DNA from: Diphasiastrum complanatum
Lineage: Eukaryota > Streptophyta > Lycopodiopsida > Lycopodiales > Lycopodiaceae
NCBI GenBank assembly: GCA_029204225.1
Contig: CM055096.1
Coordinates: 71,863,349-71,927,348, forward strand
Length of the DNA: 64,000 nucleotides
Reading direction: 5' to 3'
The position numbers were made by a program, and so were the translations under genes. Of this stretch, positions 13,149 to 23,600 are shown in pieces (the stretch's first letter is position 1; each line of letters starts with the position of its first letter). The notes beneath the pieces were generated by a model. It did no database searches, was not told the origin of the DNA, and saw only the letters and a list, made by a program, of their open reading frames with translations.

Positions 13149-16100
13149 ATGGTGCAATCCGACCTTTCCGGTCTGTGGGACAAGGTAGACATTGTCAGGC
13201 GGATTGCCGACAAGGCCAACAAGACCGGTCAGAAGATCATGCGCTGCCGATACTGTCTCGTCGAGTTTGCTGCATCCCTTACTCGCCTTAAAGGCCATCT
13301 GCTCGGTGCACGCGCCAAAAATGGTGCCACCTTGAATGCTGCCCCTTGTGGCAGCATGACCGTCCCCGACAGGCAGCGACTACTGGACACCTACGGGCCG
13401 CGGCTCGTGGCAGGGGAGAACACCATTTCGGAGGGCATTCTCCGATTTTGCACCGCTCCTTATGTGGTTGACCCAGAGTTGCTGCCTGCTTGGCTGGCAC
13501 GCACGAGGAGAGGGAGTGCATCCTCCTCCGGTCCCTTTGCCCCTCATCCCCCTCAGACAGTTCTGCCTCACGCACTTCCATCTGCTCAGATTCCGGTGGA
13601 TCCCGTCCCATCGTGTCCGCCAGTTGCCACTGCGGTTCCACCACCACCCACTGTTTCTCGCACTCCACCAGTCTACGACTTTCTCATGGACTCTCCGCCA
13701 CCCAAGCAGGCCCAGGATGCTACTGCTGGGGCCTTCGAGGATGTGGAAGAGATCCCTTCTTCCTTCCCTTCCCATCCGGATGACCTCCTCAGTCAGCAGT
13801 TTTCGTACCCCATGCCAGATGTTGCCCCTCCACCAGTGCACCCCACCTATGCTGTTGCACCCATCCCTGCCAGTGCATCCCACTCTCCCCATTCCACGTC
13901 TACAGCCGATGCATCCACCAGTGCCCAGCCTGTCGCGTCATCGTCCATTCCCGTCACGGTTGGTGCACCGTGCTGGAGGTCCACCACCCGTCGCCCACCA
14001 GGGAGAGCCCTTGTGCAGCAGACCATTCGCGGCGCGCATCAGCCGCACATGGATAGAGAGGCCACACAGGCCGTGGCCAGTCTGATTTACGAGCTGAACT
14101 TGCCCTTTGCCATCACCGACTCTGAGCCCTTCAGAAGGGCCTTCCGCCTTGCACAGTCTGTTAGCCCTAGCTAGAGAGTCCCTAGTTCAGAGGTTGTCCG
14201 CACACACATGCTGAGGGATAGGGTTGAGTCCTTGTCTAGAGAGATGGAGCCTCTGCGTCGGCACTGGGCCACTTACGGTTGCAGCATCATGTCCGATGGC
14301 TGGACTGATGTCAGGAGGAGGCCGATCCTCAACATACTGGTCTCCAGCTGCATGGGCACACAGTTTTTGAGGGCAGTGGATTGCAGCAGGGGGGGGAGAG
14401 TCATATCTGCAGAGTTCATGTTTGATGTCATCAGGTCTTCCATCCTAGCCATAGGCCCACAACATGTCGTCACGGTGGTGACGGACAATGCCACGAATTG
14501 CATTCAAATGGGTGTACTGCTAGAGGCCAAGTTCCCTCATATTGTTCATACCCCCTGTGCAGCCCACGACATAGACCTTCTGATGGGGGACATTGGAGCA
14601 CTTCCCTGGGTTAGAGCCATCGTCCGGGAGGCCCTCTTCCTGGTGACTTTTGTCACCAGAAAGAGGCGTGTTCTTGCCATGTTCCGGGTGTTCAGCCATC
14701 TGGACCTCCGTAAGCCAGCCCCCACACGCTTTGCATTCGACTTGGTGGTCATCGACCGTTTGATCAGGTGTAGGGCCCAGCTTCTACAGATGGTTGCCAG
14801 TGATCTTTGGGGTGCCAGTACGTTTCCGCACACTGAGGATGGGGAGCACTTTTCTTCCACGGTGAGGATACAGACACTGTCAGGACTGCTTCGACCACTC
14901 TACATTGTGCTCCGCATGGCTGACAGCGAGGGGTCGACACTTGGACTGGTGTATGAGCTCATGGACCGGATTGGACAGTTCCTGCAGCTGCCCATCTTGC
15001 AGCCAGAGAGGTAAGCGGTACAGTGTTGTAATTGACCTTTATCTTCTCAGTACTTGCTAGTTTGTTTTTCTGTCAGTGTTAAGTTTTTTCGTAATGCCCT
15101 ATGCCCTAAACCACATGCCCCTCACTTGTAGGATGACAGAGCTGAAGTTCATATGGGAGACGCGGTGGAACTACTTCCACAGGAGTATCCACAACGTTGC
15201 ACACATGCTGCATCCCCTCTTCCTCTCTCCGACACAGATCGCAGACAGGGAGCTCGAGGCCGATTGGCTTCAGTACATTCACAGGGTGGGTCCACACATA
15301 GGTTTGGATCCTATCAGGCTCATGGAGGAGCTCGCTGCATTTCGTTTCGGCATGGGCACATTCGGCCACCCGGCTGCTCAGGATCCAGAGAGGAGGCAGC
15401 TACCCATTACCTGGTGGACCATGTTCGGTAGCACATACCCATCTATACAGCGTCTTGCACTGCGTGTCCTTTCTCACGCATGCATCTCATTTTATCATAC
15501 ATTGTTGTGTTTCGTTGAAGTTCCACCTCTGCCACAATGTGCTGAAGTATTTCAATGCACGCACCACAGGACTGTGCTGCCTCCGTGTGTGAGCGTAATT
15601 GGAGCACATGGGCACTCATTCACACGAGGAGAAGAAACCGGTTGTCAGTGAGTCAGTTGGAGCGGTTGGTGTTCTGTAGCACCAACGCACGTCTCACTAG
15701 GAGACTTTCGACCATTTCGAGCACATTGCAGGTGATAAGCTAATCTTTCATAGCATGTTGGTTGACTCCTGGTATGTTGGTTTCATTTCTTGATAAATTT
15801 GTCTCTCTGACATGCAAATTTTAAACCTTGCAGACGAAGATATCAGATTTGGAGCGCCAGGTTGACTTGCCTACGGACAGCACCCATCCCATGCCTGCAG
15901 ATGACCTGGGCACACAGTTGATGGCAGAGAGAGAGAGGGAGCTTGCCAAGATGAGAGAGAGAGAGCTTGGGCTTGAGCACAGGGAGCCCCCATTGTATGA
16001 GGCATATGAGCCAGTGTCAGAGGATGAGCATGATGAGGATGAGCCCATTCGGGTTGTGTTTGCCAGATCAGAGAGGGATGAGGCAGATGATACAGGTGCA

Positions 16101-17663
16101 GGGCACACGCCACGGGCAGGGGTCACAGGTGCATCACGTGGCAGAGGTGGGACACATGGCACAGGTTATACCGGCAGACAGGTAGGGCAAACAGGGGGGG
16201 GCAGTGGCATATCTACCTATGTCGACATGATGGAGGAGGCTCTTGATAGAGGGCAGAGTGGTTTAGATGCCGGTCCCGCAGATGTTTGGATGCGTGCAGC
16301 ACAGAGTCATGGCCGTTACTACGACAGCACACCAGAGGAGGCACCTGATGACTTTCATTGCACAGATTAGGAGGCCATGCAGGGTCTACAGGGTGCACAT
16401 GATGAGGCACGGGATGAGGCTTGGGTTGATTCAGGGGTTGGTGCACAGGATGATTCAGAGGTTGGTGCACAGGATGATTTAGAGGCTGGTGCACAGGATG
16501 AGTCCCAGAGCCCAGAGCATTTGTATTCGGATGCCCAGCTGGCCGACTTGGTTGCCACATTGGATTCAGAGGCCCAGCAGTTGCCGAGTGTCAGGGCGCC
16601 CCCATCATCTCTTGCCAACATGCCATACACAGAGTCCCAGCCAGAGCAGCCACACGAGGTGCCTACAGTTCCTCCAGCTCCTCAGAGGGTGTATGTGCGT
16701 CGCACAACTCCTCCAGTGCCACCGATGCCATTTAGACCTGCAGCCCCTCCATCACCGTCCACTTCTGCAGCACCAGGTCTCCATGGCAGGCCACCATTTG
16801 TGCCCAGGTTTTCTCTTGCAGCGCCCACATCCACAGTGGCTCCTCCAGTGGCAGCACCCACGTCACATCCTCCTCCTTTGGCAGCACCCAGGATGTACCA
16901 GTTTCGGCCACCGCAGCGCCCCTTTCAGTACATATCGCCACTGTACTCACCTCCTGCACAGCCAGTTCCTCCACCTGCAGCAGCCCCACGGGCACACACT
17001 CCACGAGCTCATCCTCCTCACTCAGGTGCACAAGGAGTTCCCTCTTTTGCTTCCCCATCCCAGCCGGCCTCAGCTTGGGCCCAGCCTAGCCAGCCAGGTG
17101 ATTTGCATGGGGGTGACGAGGCATTGACAGCTCCTCTTGTCCGCAAGAGACCAGGAAGGCCCAAGGGTGCACCGAACAAGAAAGGTAAGGCACAGAAACT
17201 GCCAGGGAGGAGAGGACGACCACGCAGGGCTCCAGGTACAGGTAGAGGTGCAGTATCACAGCCAGTTGGAGCAGGTGTTGTTGGTTTGGCCTGCTTGGTG
17301 GTTGATGCGGAGGCTGATTGGGAGGATGAGGATGGCGAGTCTCCCCCCTCGGATACACAGCCCATGTCAGTTCCAGACAAGCAAAGATATCGGCTGCGAG
17401 AGTCAGCTCGGGGCCCTGAGTTGTCTCCAGAGCATTCGTCGGATGATTTTTCACATTATATACAGTGTTTGGCCTACATTATTTGCTGCACATTGTGCTT
17501 ATGTCGCTCTGTACATGTGATGCTTTATTTTATGTCGAATTCTATATGCGTGTGTGAATCCTATTTTCATTTAATTTCGTTTGAAGTGAATGCTAGCTTC
17601 ACATATATGCACCTACATCATGAGCACAACAATCACCCCTACACCCCAAACGACATTTCATAA
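13149..17663 (+). pseudogene. hAT transposase gene with C-terminal AT-hooks, two in-frame stops
   Basis: Start ATG at 13149. Near residue 30 a BED-like finger reads CRYC then LTRLKGHLLG. A Pro-rich linker follows, then NLPFAITDSEPFRRAF (DUF659 lead-in). An in-frame TAG lies at 14172-14174, and reading continues into the transposase core (MSDGWTDVRRRPILN, VTDNATNCIQMG, HIVHTPCAAHDIDLLMGDI). An intron at 15011-15131 (GTAAGC...TTGTAG) joins PER to MTELKFIWETRW. A poorly defined intron precedes 15560. The dimerisation block CAASVCERNWSTWALIHTRR ends at 15731, and an intron (15732-15833) joins it in phase 0 to an acidic, Pro-rich tail. A second in-frame TAG lies at 16368-16370. Two AT-hooks follow (RKRPGRPKG about 17141-17169, RRGRPRR about 17206-17228). 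It would bind element ends and move the transposon. Confidence 0.8.
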
Positions 17664-17924
17664 ACACATGTAATACATCAGCATTTAAAAAAATTACAAA
17701 CATTGCATCTTACATGACCAGGCTCGCGTTGCACAAAAAACAACTATGTATATATTCAACCGTTGTATCAAGATAACATCACATATACTGTCATTTTTTT
17801 AAGCAGCCATCTAGTTATTTGCTGCACCATAAACTGTCGAAAACTACATAGCAACAGTCCGCCACATACGGCTGGACCTTATCTATTCTAAACATCCCTC
17901 ACTGATCCTCCACCGACTCCTCGC

Positions 17925-18047
17925 CCTCGTCTGGTGCATTGTTTTGTCGCTCTTGCTCTGCCTCCCGGTTAGCCCGAGCTGCCGTCCTGGTTAGCCTCGT
18001 CTGGTGCATTGTTTTGTCGCTCTTGCTCTGCCTCCTGGTTAGCCCGA
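17925..18047. repeat. 70-bp tandem duplication at the end of the convergent frame
   Basis: CCTCGTCTGGTGCATTGTTT at 17925 recurs at 17995, and both copies run through GTCGCTCTTGCTCTGCCTCC. Seventy is not a multiple of three, so the overlapping minus-strand frame changes C terminus. Confidence 0.9.
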
Positions 18048-18313
18048 CGTCTGGCCGCCCTTTCCCTGACCATGATGAGCTGCCGTCGTGTGAAATTCAT
18101 TCCAATTTGCTCATCCAGATCCAGCTTGACAGCGGGGACAGGATCCACAGCGGGGGCAGGTGGCTCCGGTTCCGGATTTCTCTGCCGAGTCTGTCGCAGC
18201 ATCTCTCGGATATCTGCCTCTTGCTTCCGATGTCTCTCGTTGTGCCTTCGGATATCTTCCTCAAGCTTCCTCCTGGCTTCGGCCTCGGCCTTCGATGGTA
18301 TGCGCTCTGCCAT
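17969..18313 (-). CDS. Small charged coiled-coil-like protein, second frame of the hAT element
   Basis: ATG at 18313 (MAERIPSKAEAEARRKLEED). About 114 residues follow, rich in Glu, Arg and Gln, with heptad-like spacing in the first half and a RRQLIMVRERAARRRANQEA segment in the second. It is convergent with the transposase and lies just inside the element's right end. A 70-bp tandem duplication at its 3' end shifts the frame and replaces the original tail, which would have stopped near 17902. I do not recognise the family. It could be an accessory factor of the transposon or a chance frame; the charged, low-stop composition makes the first plausible but unproven. Confidence 0.4.
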   Translation of the reverse strand: MAERIPSKAEAEARRKLEEDIRRHNERHRKQEADIREMLRQTRQRNPEPEPPAPAVDPVPAVKLDLDEQIGMNFTRRQLIMVRERAARRRANQEAEQERQNNAPDEANQDGSSG

Positions 18314-18549
18314 CTCGATCGACCTTCTCCTCACAGCACCCTAGTCCTTGAACACCCTCTCACAGCACCCTGTCTCTCAAACAGCCTGTCTCTCACAGCC
18401 TGTTCTCACAGCCTGTCACCGGCTCTCGCTTGCTCTCTCACTGTCTATCACTAGCTCTCTCACAGCCTCTGAAAATGCCGACCACAATGGCATTGTGAGT
18501 GCCTATTTATCCCCACAGCCTGATCGGCCATGTGGATCCGCATCATCCA

Positions 18550-18738
18550 TCCATGTGCCTTTGTACCTGCCCCCATGTGATGCTCCCCCCTGTGTTGGTC
18601 TCCCATTGGGCCCATGGTCTGCTCACCCACAATGCCCATGTGCCTCTGTACTCGCCCCCATGTGATGCTACCCCCCTGTGTTGGTCTCCCATTGGCCCCT
18701 CGGTCTGCTCACTCGCAGTGCCCATGTGCCACTGCAAC
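18550..18738. repeat. 85-bp tandem repeat in the hAT right arm
   Basis: GCCCCCATGTGATGCT at 18569 recurs at 18654. Each is followed by TGTGTTGGTCTCCCATTGG and GTCTGCTCAC, with a partial third unit (GCCCATGTGCC) at the end. It lies upstream of the convergent minus-strand frame. Confidence 0.85.
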
Positions 18739-18978
18739 AGTCCCCTACATCATGTACTGTACCCTCTTTTTTTACACCCAGAACCCCCTTTTTTTATTTT
18801 TTTTTGTCCTTTTTTGGTAGTTAATATGCAAAAAAAATTATTAAAAATATATTAAAAAATAAAAAAAATATAAAAAATGGTACCGCCCTGGTATCGCGGA
18901 TCCCAGGGGGTACCGTACCGGCGGTACCACTGATATGGTACCGTCGGTACCATACCAGCGGTACCACGGGGTACTATG

Positions 18979-19024
<46 letters not shown>

Positions 19025-19032
19025 GTGTGTAT
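18979..19032. repeat. TA microsatellite between two transposon ends
   Basis: (TA)n about 46 bp ending ATGTATATGTGTGTAT. It supplies the right target duplication of the hAT element and the left target duplication of the MITE. Confidence 0.9.
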
Positions 19033-19269
19033 CATAGTACCCTGTGGTACCGCTGGTATGGTACTGCCGGTACCATAACAGTGGTACCGCCGGTACGGTA
19101 CCGCCCTGGGATCCGCGATACCAAGGCGGTACCATAATATAAAAAAAAAAAAAAAATTCTCGTGTTATTTTTGCAAATTTTTTTTTTTTTTTTTTTTTGG
19201 TACCGCCGACCGATATGGTACCGCGGTACCATATATGGTCCCACGGTACCGGGATCCGCGGGACCTATG
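19033..19269. mobile_element. 237-bp hAT-derived MITE with 8-bp target duplication
   Basis: It starts CATAGTACCCTGTGGTACCG. Its other end, read inwards, starts CATAGGTCCCGCGGATCC. The flanking 8 bases match exactly (GTGTGTAT at 19025-19032 and 19270-19277). Its left 100 bp is nearly the reverse complement of the hAT element's right 100 bp (18879-18978), so it derives from the same family and would depend on its transposase. The interior is poly-A and poly-T; no coding. Confidence 0.88.
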
Positions 19270-19307
<38 letters not shown>

Positions 19308-19600
19308 ATATATATAAAGATATTTAAGAGAGAGAGTGTAAGGGTGGTGTTAACTAAGTCTAGAACTCTATGTCACGCCTAGACCCTACTATTCTCTTAT
19401 ACATACAAACAATACTTTTACTTACCCAAGATTTTGAAAATAGCTACTTGGCGCGTGAAAACAACCTCTCTCAGACGCGCACACACAAACCCAAAGAGCA
19501 AAAGCAATTTTGCGACTCTACTGCCGTGAGAGCTCTTTCTCTCTTTCTCTATATATATCGCGAGGAAGGCGTGTGGCAGCAAGGGGCAGGCATGGGGCTC
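19270..19600. other. Short spacer between MITE and chromovirus 1
   Basis: Begins with the MITE target duplication and a (TA)n run (to about 19316). The rest (19317-19600) shows no recognised gene. Its last five bases, GGCTC (19596-19600), are the target duplicated by chromovirus 1. Confidence 0.6.
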
Positions 19601-19958
19601 TGTTACGAGCTCGTAACCAGTGCCGAACCCTAGAGAACACAGATAGGTCAGATACCACAGTCAGGGTCGTGTCCAGCGTACATGACCAACAGGGCAAGAC
19701 AGTGTGAGTAGTGTGCCCCAGCACGGTCCATAGCCATGGCGGGCCTAACACAGCCTAGGGACCCTGTCAGCAGGATAGGGCCCCCAGTTGGGTCCCGACG
19801 TGCAGTCGGCCACGTCAGTGCCACGTGGCCGACACTTGGCAGTAGCATGCTACCAGTCCTCACACTGGGCTAGGAGGGGCTTACTCTATATCAGGGAGTA
19901 GGCAAGGTTGGGTGGATCAGTTAGTGTTTGCCATACTGTGGTGTTAGGATCTATTACA
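19601..19958 (+). repeat. 5' LTR of chromovirus 1
   Basis: 358 bp, TG...CA bounded. It opens with a perfect 16-bp palindrome (GTTACGAGCTCGTAAC, 19602-19617). Confidence 0.95.
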
Positions 19959-20668
19959 CTGGTATCAGAGCCATCTCCATCCTAGGGAGTTCAGGACAGT
20001 AGTAGAGAAAGCTATCAGAAGATAGGAAGTGTTTCTCAGATTCTCAGAGAGGAATAGAGGAGGAGGATCGCTGTAGGAGCAGCCTTCAAACTTCTGATTT
20101 CCACTGAGAAATCACAGTAGCAAGGAGTCAGATTCCAAGTGTAGGTAACTCGCTGAAAAAACAGCTGTTTCCCACTGAGTTGAGAGGATTCTCTATAGTT
20201 TTCCCAGCGAAATTAGAGTAGGAAGAAGCCAGCACCTCCATCGCTGTACAGTCAGAGACCTACATCCGATTTCCAGGGAAAAAGTTACTGGTTCTCAGCG
20301 AGTTTGAAGCCAAAAAGGAGGAGCAGGGCCAGCGCTGCCAGTACTTCTGAAAATCTGGTTTTTCAACAAGTTTTTGGGCCCCAACGTCAGAGATTTGGAG
20401 CAAGAGGATTCCTATCAGACCAGCGAGCTACTATCATCAAAAAACGGGGAAATTTAGCACCGTTTTGAAGCTTCAAACTGGCATTTTTCGGAACAGCAGG
20501 TCTGAAATTTTGGGGAAAAGAGCTGAAAGGGTTCCTCTTCATTCTTTCTTTGGAAGTACAGTCCTCAGAAACAGCTAAGTCATCTTTCCTTTCCCTTGTA
20601 CAGTTGTAAATTAGTCTTTTAGACTTTTTTCCTTCAGAAGTTAAGGTAGCTCTCTTTCAGTTTCGAAG

Positions 20669-23600
20669 ATGACCACTCCTCAGGGACCTGATCAACCCCA
20701 GGAGAGAGGCTTCGACGAACTTGAAACAGAAGCCTTGGCTTACAGAAAAGGGAAGGAACCCATGGAAGTAGAAGAACAGGAACAGTTCGCCGAAGAACTC
20801 GACGAACTGGTTACCAAGGAGCAGTTCCTCCAATTGGTAACAGAAGTGGATGAACTGAAGCTGGCATTAGCCAATTTCAAGTCCAGTGTGGACGACTCGT
20901 TCGCTGAACTCAAAAACTTGATTTTGAGCTCCGCGAAAGGAAGCCTTCCCTCCACTTCTCAGTTATCCCCTTCTCCACTTCCATCAGTTTCGGGTGAGAC
21001 TTTACGGTCTCACCCCAGTGTTTTTAAAGATTTAAAGCCTCCTACTTTTAATGGGGAAGAGAAGGATAGAAATGCAGATATTCTACAAACCTTCCTCAGC
21101 AAATGGAAGAACATTCATGCTCTTAAACAGACCCCTGACCATTTGCAAGCAATTGAGGCCAGTCTTTCTTTAGGGCCTATGGCCTATAAGTGGTGGTTAA
21201 ATCTCCAGGAGACTGGGCAGACTCCCCGGTCATGGAAAGCTTTTGAAGAAGCTTTCCTAAGAGAATTTCTACCAGAGAATGAACTTGATAGAGCCTGGGA
21301 AGCCTGGGAAAGAACAGTAATGGACAAGTCCCTCATCCAATATATCTCGCAGTATCGAGAGGCAATTTTAAAGATTAAAAATATGGATGACTATCAAAAA
21401 ATCAGGGGATTTGTCCGTGGCCTCAAAGATGAATATAAAGTAGAGGTCCAGAGAAACTCGCCTACTACCCTTGAGCAAGCTCTCAGATATGCTCAAATCT
21501 ATGATGATTCAGTGGGTAGGAAGAGAGCGAGACAGCAACCACTTTCTGAGCAGCTTCCTCAGAAAGACTTTCAATTTAAAAAGAAATTTTTAAAAAGAAA
21601 GAAAGAAGATAAATTTAAAGGTGAAGCTCCTCAGAAACGCCCTTCACTCATACAGCCCTTAAAACCAGATGATTTTGAGAAAGCCAAACAAGAACGTTTG
21701 TGCTTTGTGTGTATGGGCAAGGGACACACAGTCAGACAGTGTCCCAAGGGGCCTTTCACTAAAAAAGATAAGAAAGATAAAAAACAAGTTCATCTTGTTC
21801 AGACTGTATGTTTCCCCAGTGACTCGGCAGCTTCCGAGATCAAAGTGTATCATGAAGATCATGAACACTGTTGCCAGCTGACCTCTGCAATGCTAGCGAG
21901 ACCCTTCAACTTTGGGCCACATGACCTAGTACGTATGCATGGGAAAGTTGGTAACCAGTCAGTAAGAGTCATGGTTGATGATGGGGCAACCCATAATTTC
22001 ATCAACCACACCCTGGTTAAAAAGCTTAAACTACCAGAAGTACCTAGTCAGCATAGGTACATAGTTTCATTAGCTAAGGGTGAAGATAAAAAAATATGGG
22101 AAACTATGGTAAGTAAGTTAAATCTTGGTATTCAGGGGTACCAAGATCAAATAAACTTTCAGATAATGCACCTGGATCGAACAGACATTGTTCTCGGGAG
22201 AGATTGGCTCTACAGTTTAGGACCTTCCCTCCACAGAAACTATCAGGAGAACACCCTCAGCTTTCAGCATAAAGGCCGAGAGATCCAGTTGCATGGGGAG
22301 CATGATGTCCCCAACAGCCCTATGGTCTGCAGTTCAGAACTCTGTCAGCTAATCGGAGACGAAGACCATCAGGTATTCTTATGTGACTTTCAGTTTATTC
22401 CTGAAGTTTCTATTTCCAGTTCTATTCAGCAGAAAATCAGTAAATTAGAAACTTTATTGTCTAAATTTAAAGATGTTTTTCCTGAAGAGTTGCCACATGG
22501 TTTACCACCTAGCAGAGAGGTAGATCATGTAATAAACCTAGTACCAGGTACAGCACCTGTTTCTAAACCTCCGTATCGGGTCAGCCGAACAGAGGATGAA
22601 GAAATAACTAGGCAGTTAACAGACTATCTTGGGAAAGGCCAAATTCAGACCAGTAGTTCACCATGGGCCTCACCAGTCCTATTGGTGAAAAAGAAGGAGG
22701 GGTCTATGCGTCTTTGCGTAGATTACAGAGCCCTCAATAAAGTCACAATTAAGAATAAATACCCTATGCCTCGGGCAGACGAGTTGTTTGATCAACTCGA
22801 CGGGGCTAAGTTTTTCAGCAAAATAGACCTCAGATCGGGATATCATCAAGTCCGTATAAAATCGGAAGATGTCTCGAAAACAGCTTTTAGGACTCGTCAC
22901 GGTCATTATGAGTTTAAGGTGATGCCATTTGGGCTCACAAATGCTCCAGCTACCTTTATGACCTTGATGAACAGTGTCCTCAGACCATACTTGGGTAAGT
23001 TTGTAGTCGTATTTTTAGATGACATCCTCGTCTACAGCAAAACGAGGAAGGAGCATCTAAAACACCTCAGAAAGGTGTTTCGACTGCTCAGAAAGCATAA
23101 GCTTTATGCTAAACAATCCAAGTGTGAATTCTTCGTGGAAGAAGTAGCATATTTGGGTCACATTATCTCTTCAGATGGGATTAAGATGGACCCAAATAAG
23201 GTTAAAGCCATACTCAGTTGGCTGAGACCTCGGAATATTTTGGAACTTCAAATCTTTCTTGTTCTGGCGGGATATTACAGACGATTTGTCAAGGAATATG
23301 CTCAGATAGCAGTCCCTATGACAAATCTCCTTAAGGGGAAGGGAAAGGAGTTCATTTGGGAGTCCGCACAACAGGAGAGCTTTGATGCTCTCAAAACAGC
23401 CTTAGCTACAGCACCAGTTTTAAAGGTCGTCGACCCCAATCAGCCATTTGTGGTCGAAACAGATGCTAGCGACTTTGCAGTAGGTGCTGTGCTAACTCAG
23501 GGTGGACGACCAGTTGCGTTCGAGAGTAAAAAACTCGAGCCAGCACAGACTAGGTATAGTGCCTATGAAAAGGAACTCTTTTCTATAGTCCATGCCCTTA

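Larger units (their letters stand above)
12777..18978 (+). mobile_element. hAT-family DNA transposon with terminal repeats and 8-bp target duplication
   Basis: The left end reads CATAGGTCCCGCGGTACTGG. The right end, read inwards on the other strand, is CATAGTACCCCGTGGTACCG, so the termini are imperfect inverted repeats rich in GGTACC. The 8 bases outside each end are identical (CTATATAT at 12769-12776 and 18979-18986), and an 8-bp duplication is diagnostic of hAT insertion. Inside are a BED-finger/DUF659-like/hAT transposase gene on the + strand and a small convergent frame on the - strand. GGTACCGCGG-type subterminal repeats fill both ends. The element sits inside OPR intron 4. The transposase has two in-frame stops, so the copy is probably not autonomous. 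Confidence 0.88.

Noticed and set aside
13380-13892. Long minus-strand frames opposite the hAT transposase
   Set aside because: They are shadows of the Pro/Ser-rich + strand coding sequence, with no domain.
18879-19133. A single foldback element with 100-bp arms and TA loop
   Set aside because: Each arm ends at a CATAG terminus with its own 8-bp target duplication, so it is better read as the ends of two separate insertions.
12777-19269. One hAT element reaching to 19269
   Set aside because: The outer flanks (CTATATAT and GTGTGTAT) do not match each other, but each matches an inner flank.
19648-19863. Frames in the chromovirus LTRs, repeated near 25506 and 42688
   Set aside because: The same frame occurs in each LTR copy and overlaps LTR control sequence; no protein evidence.
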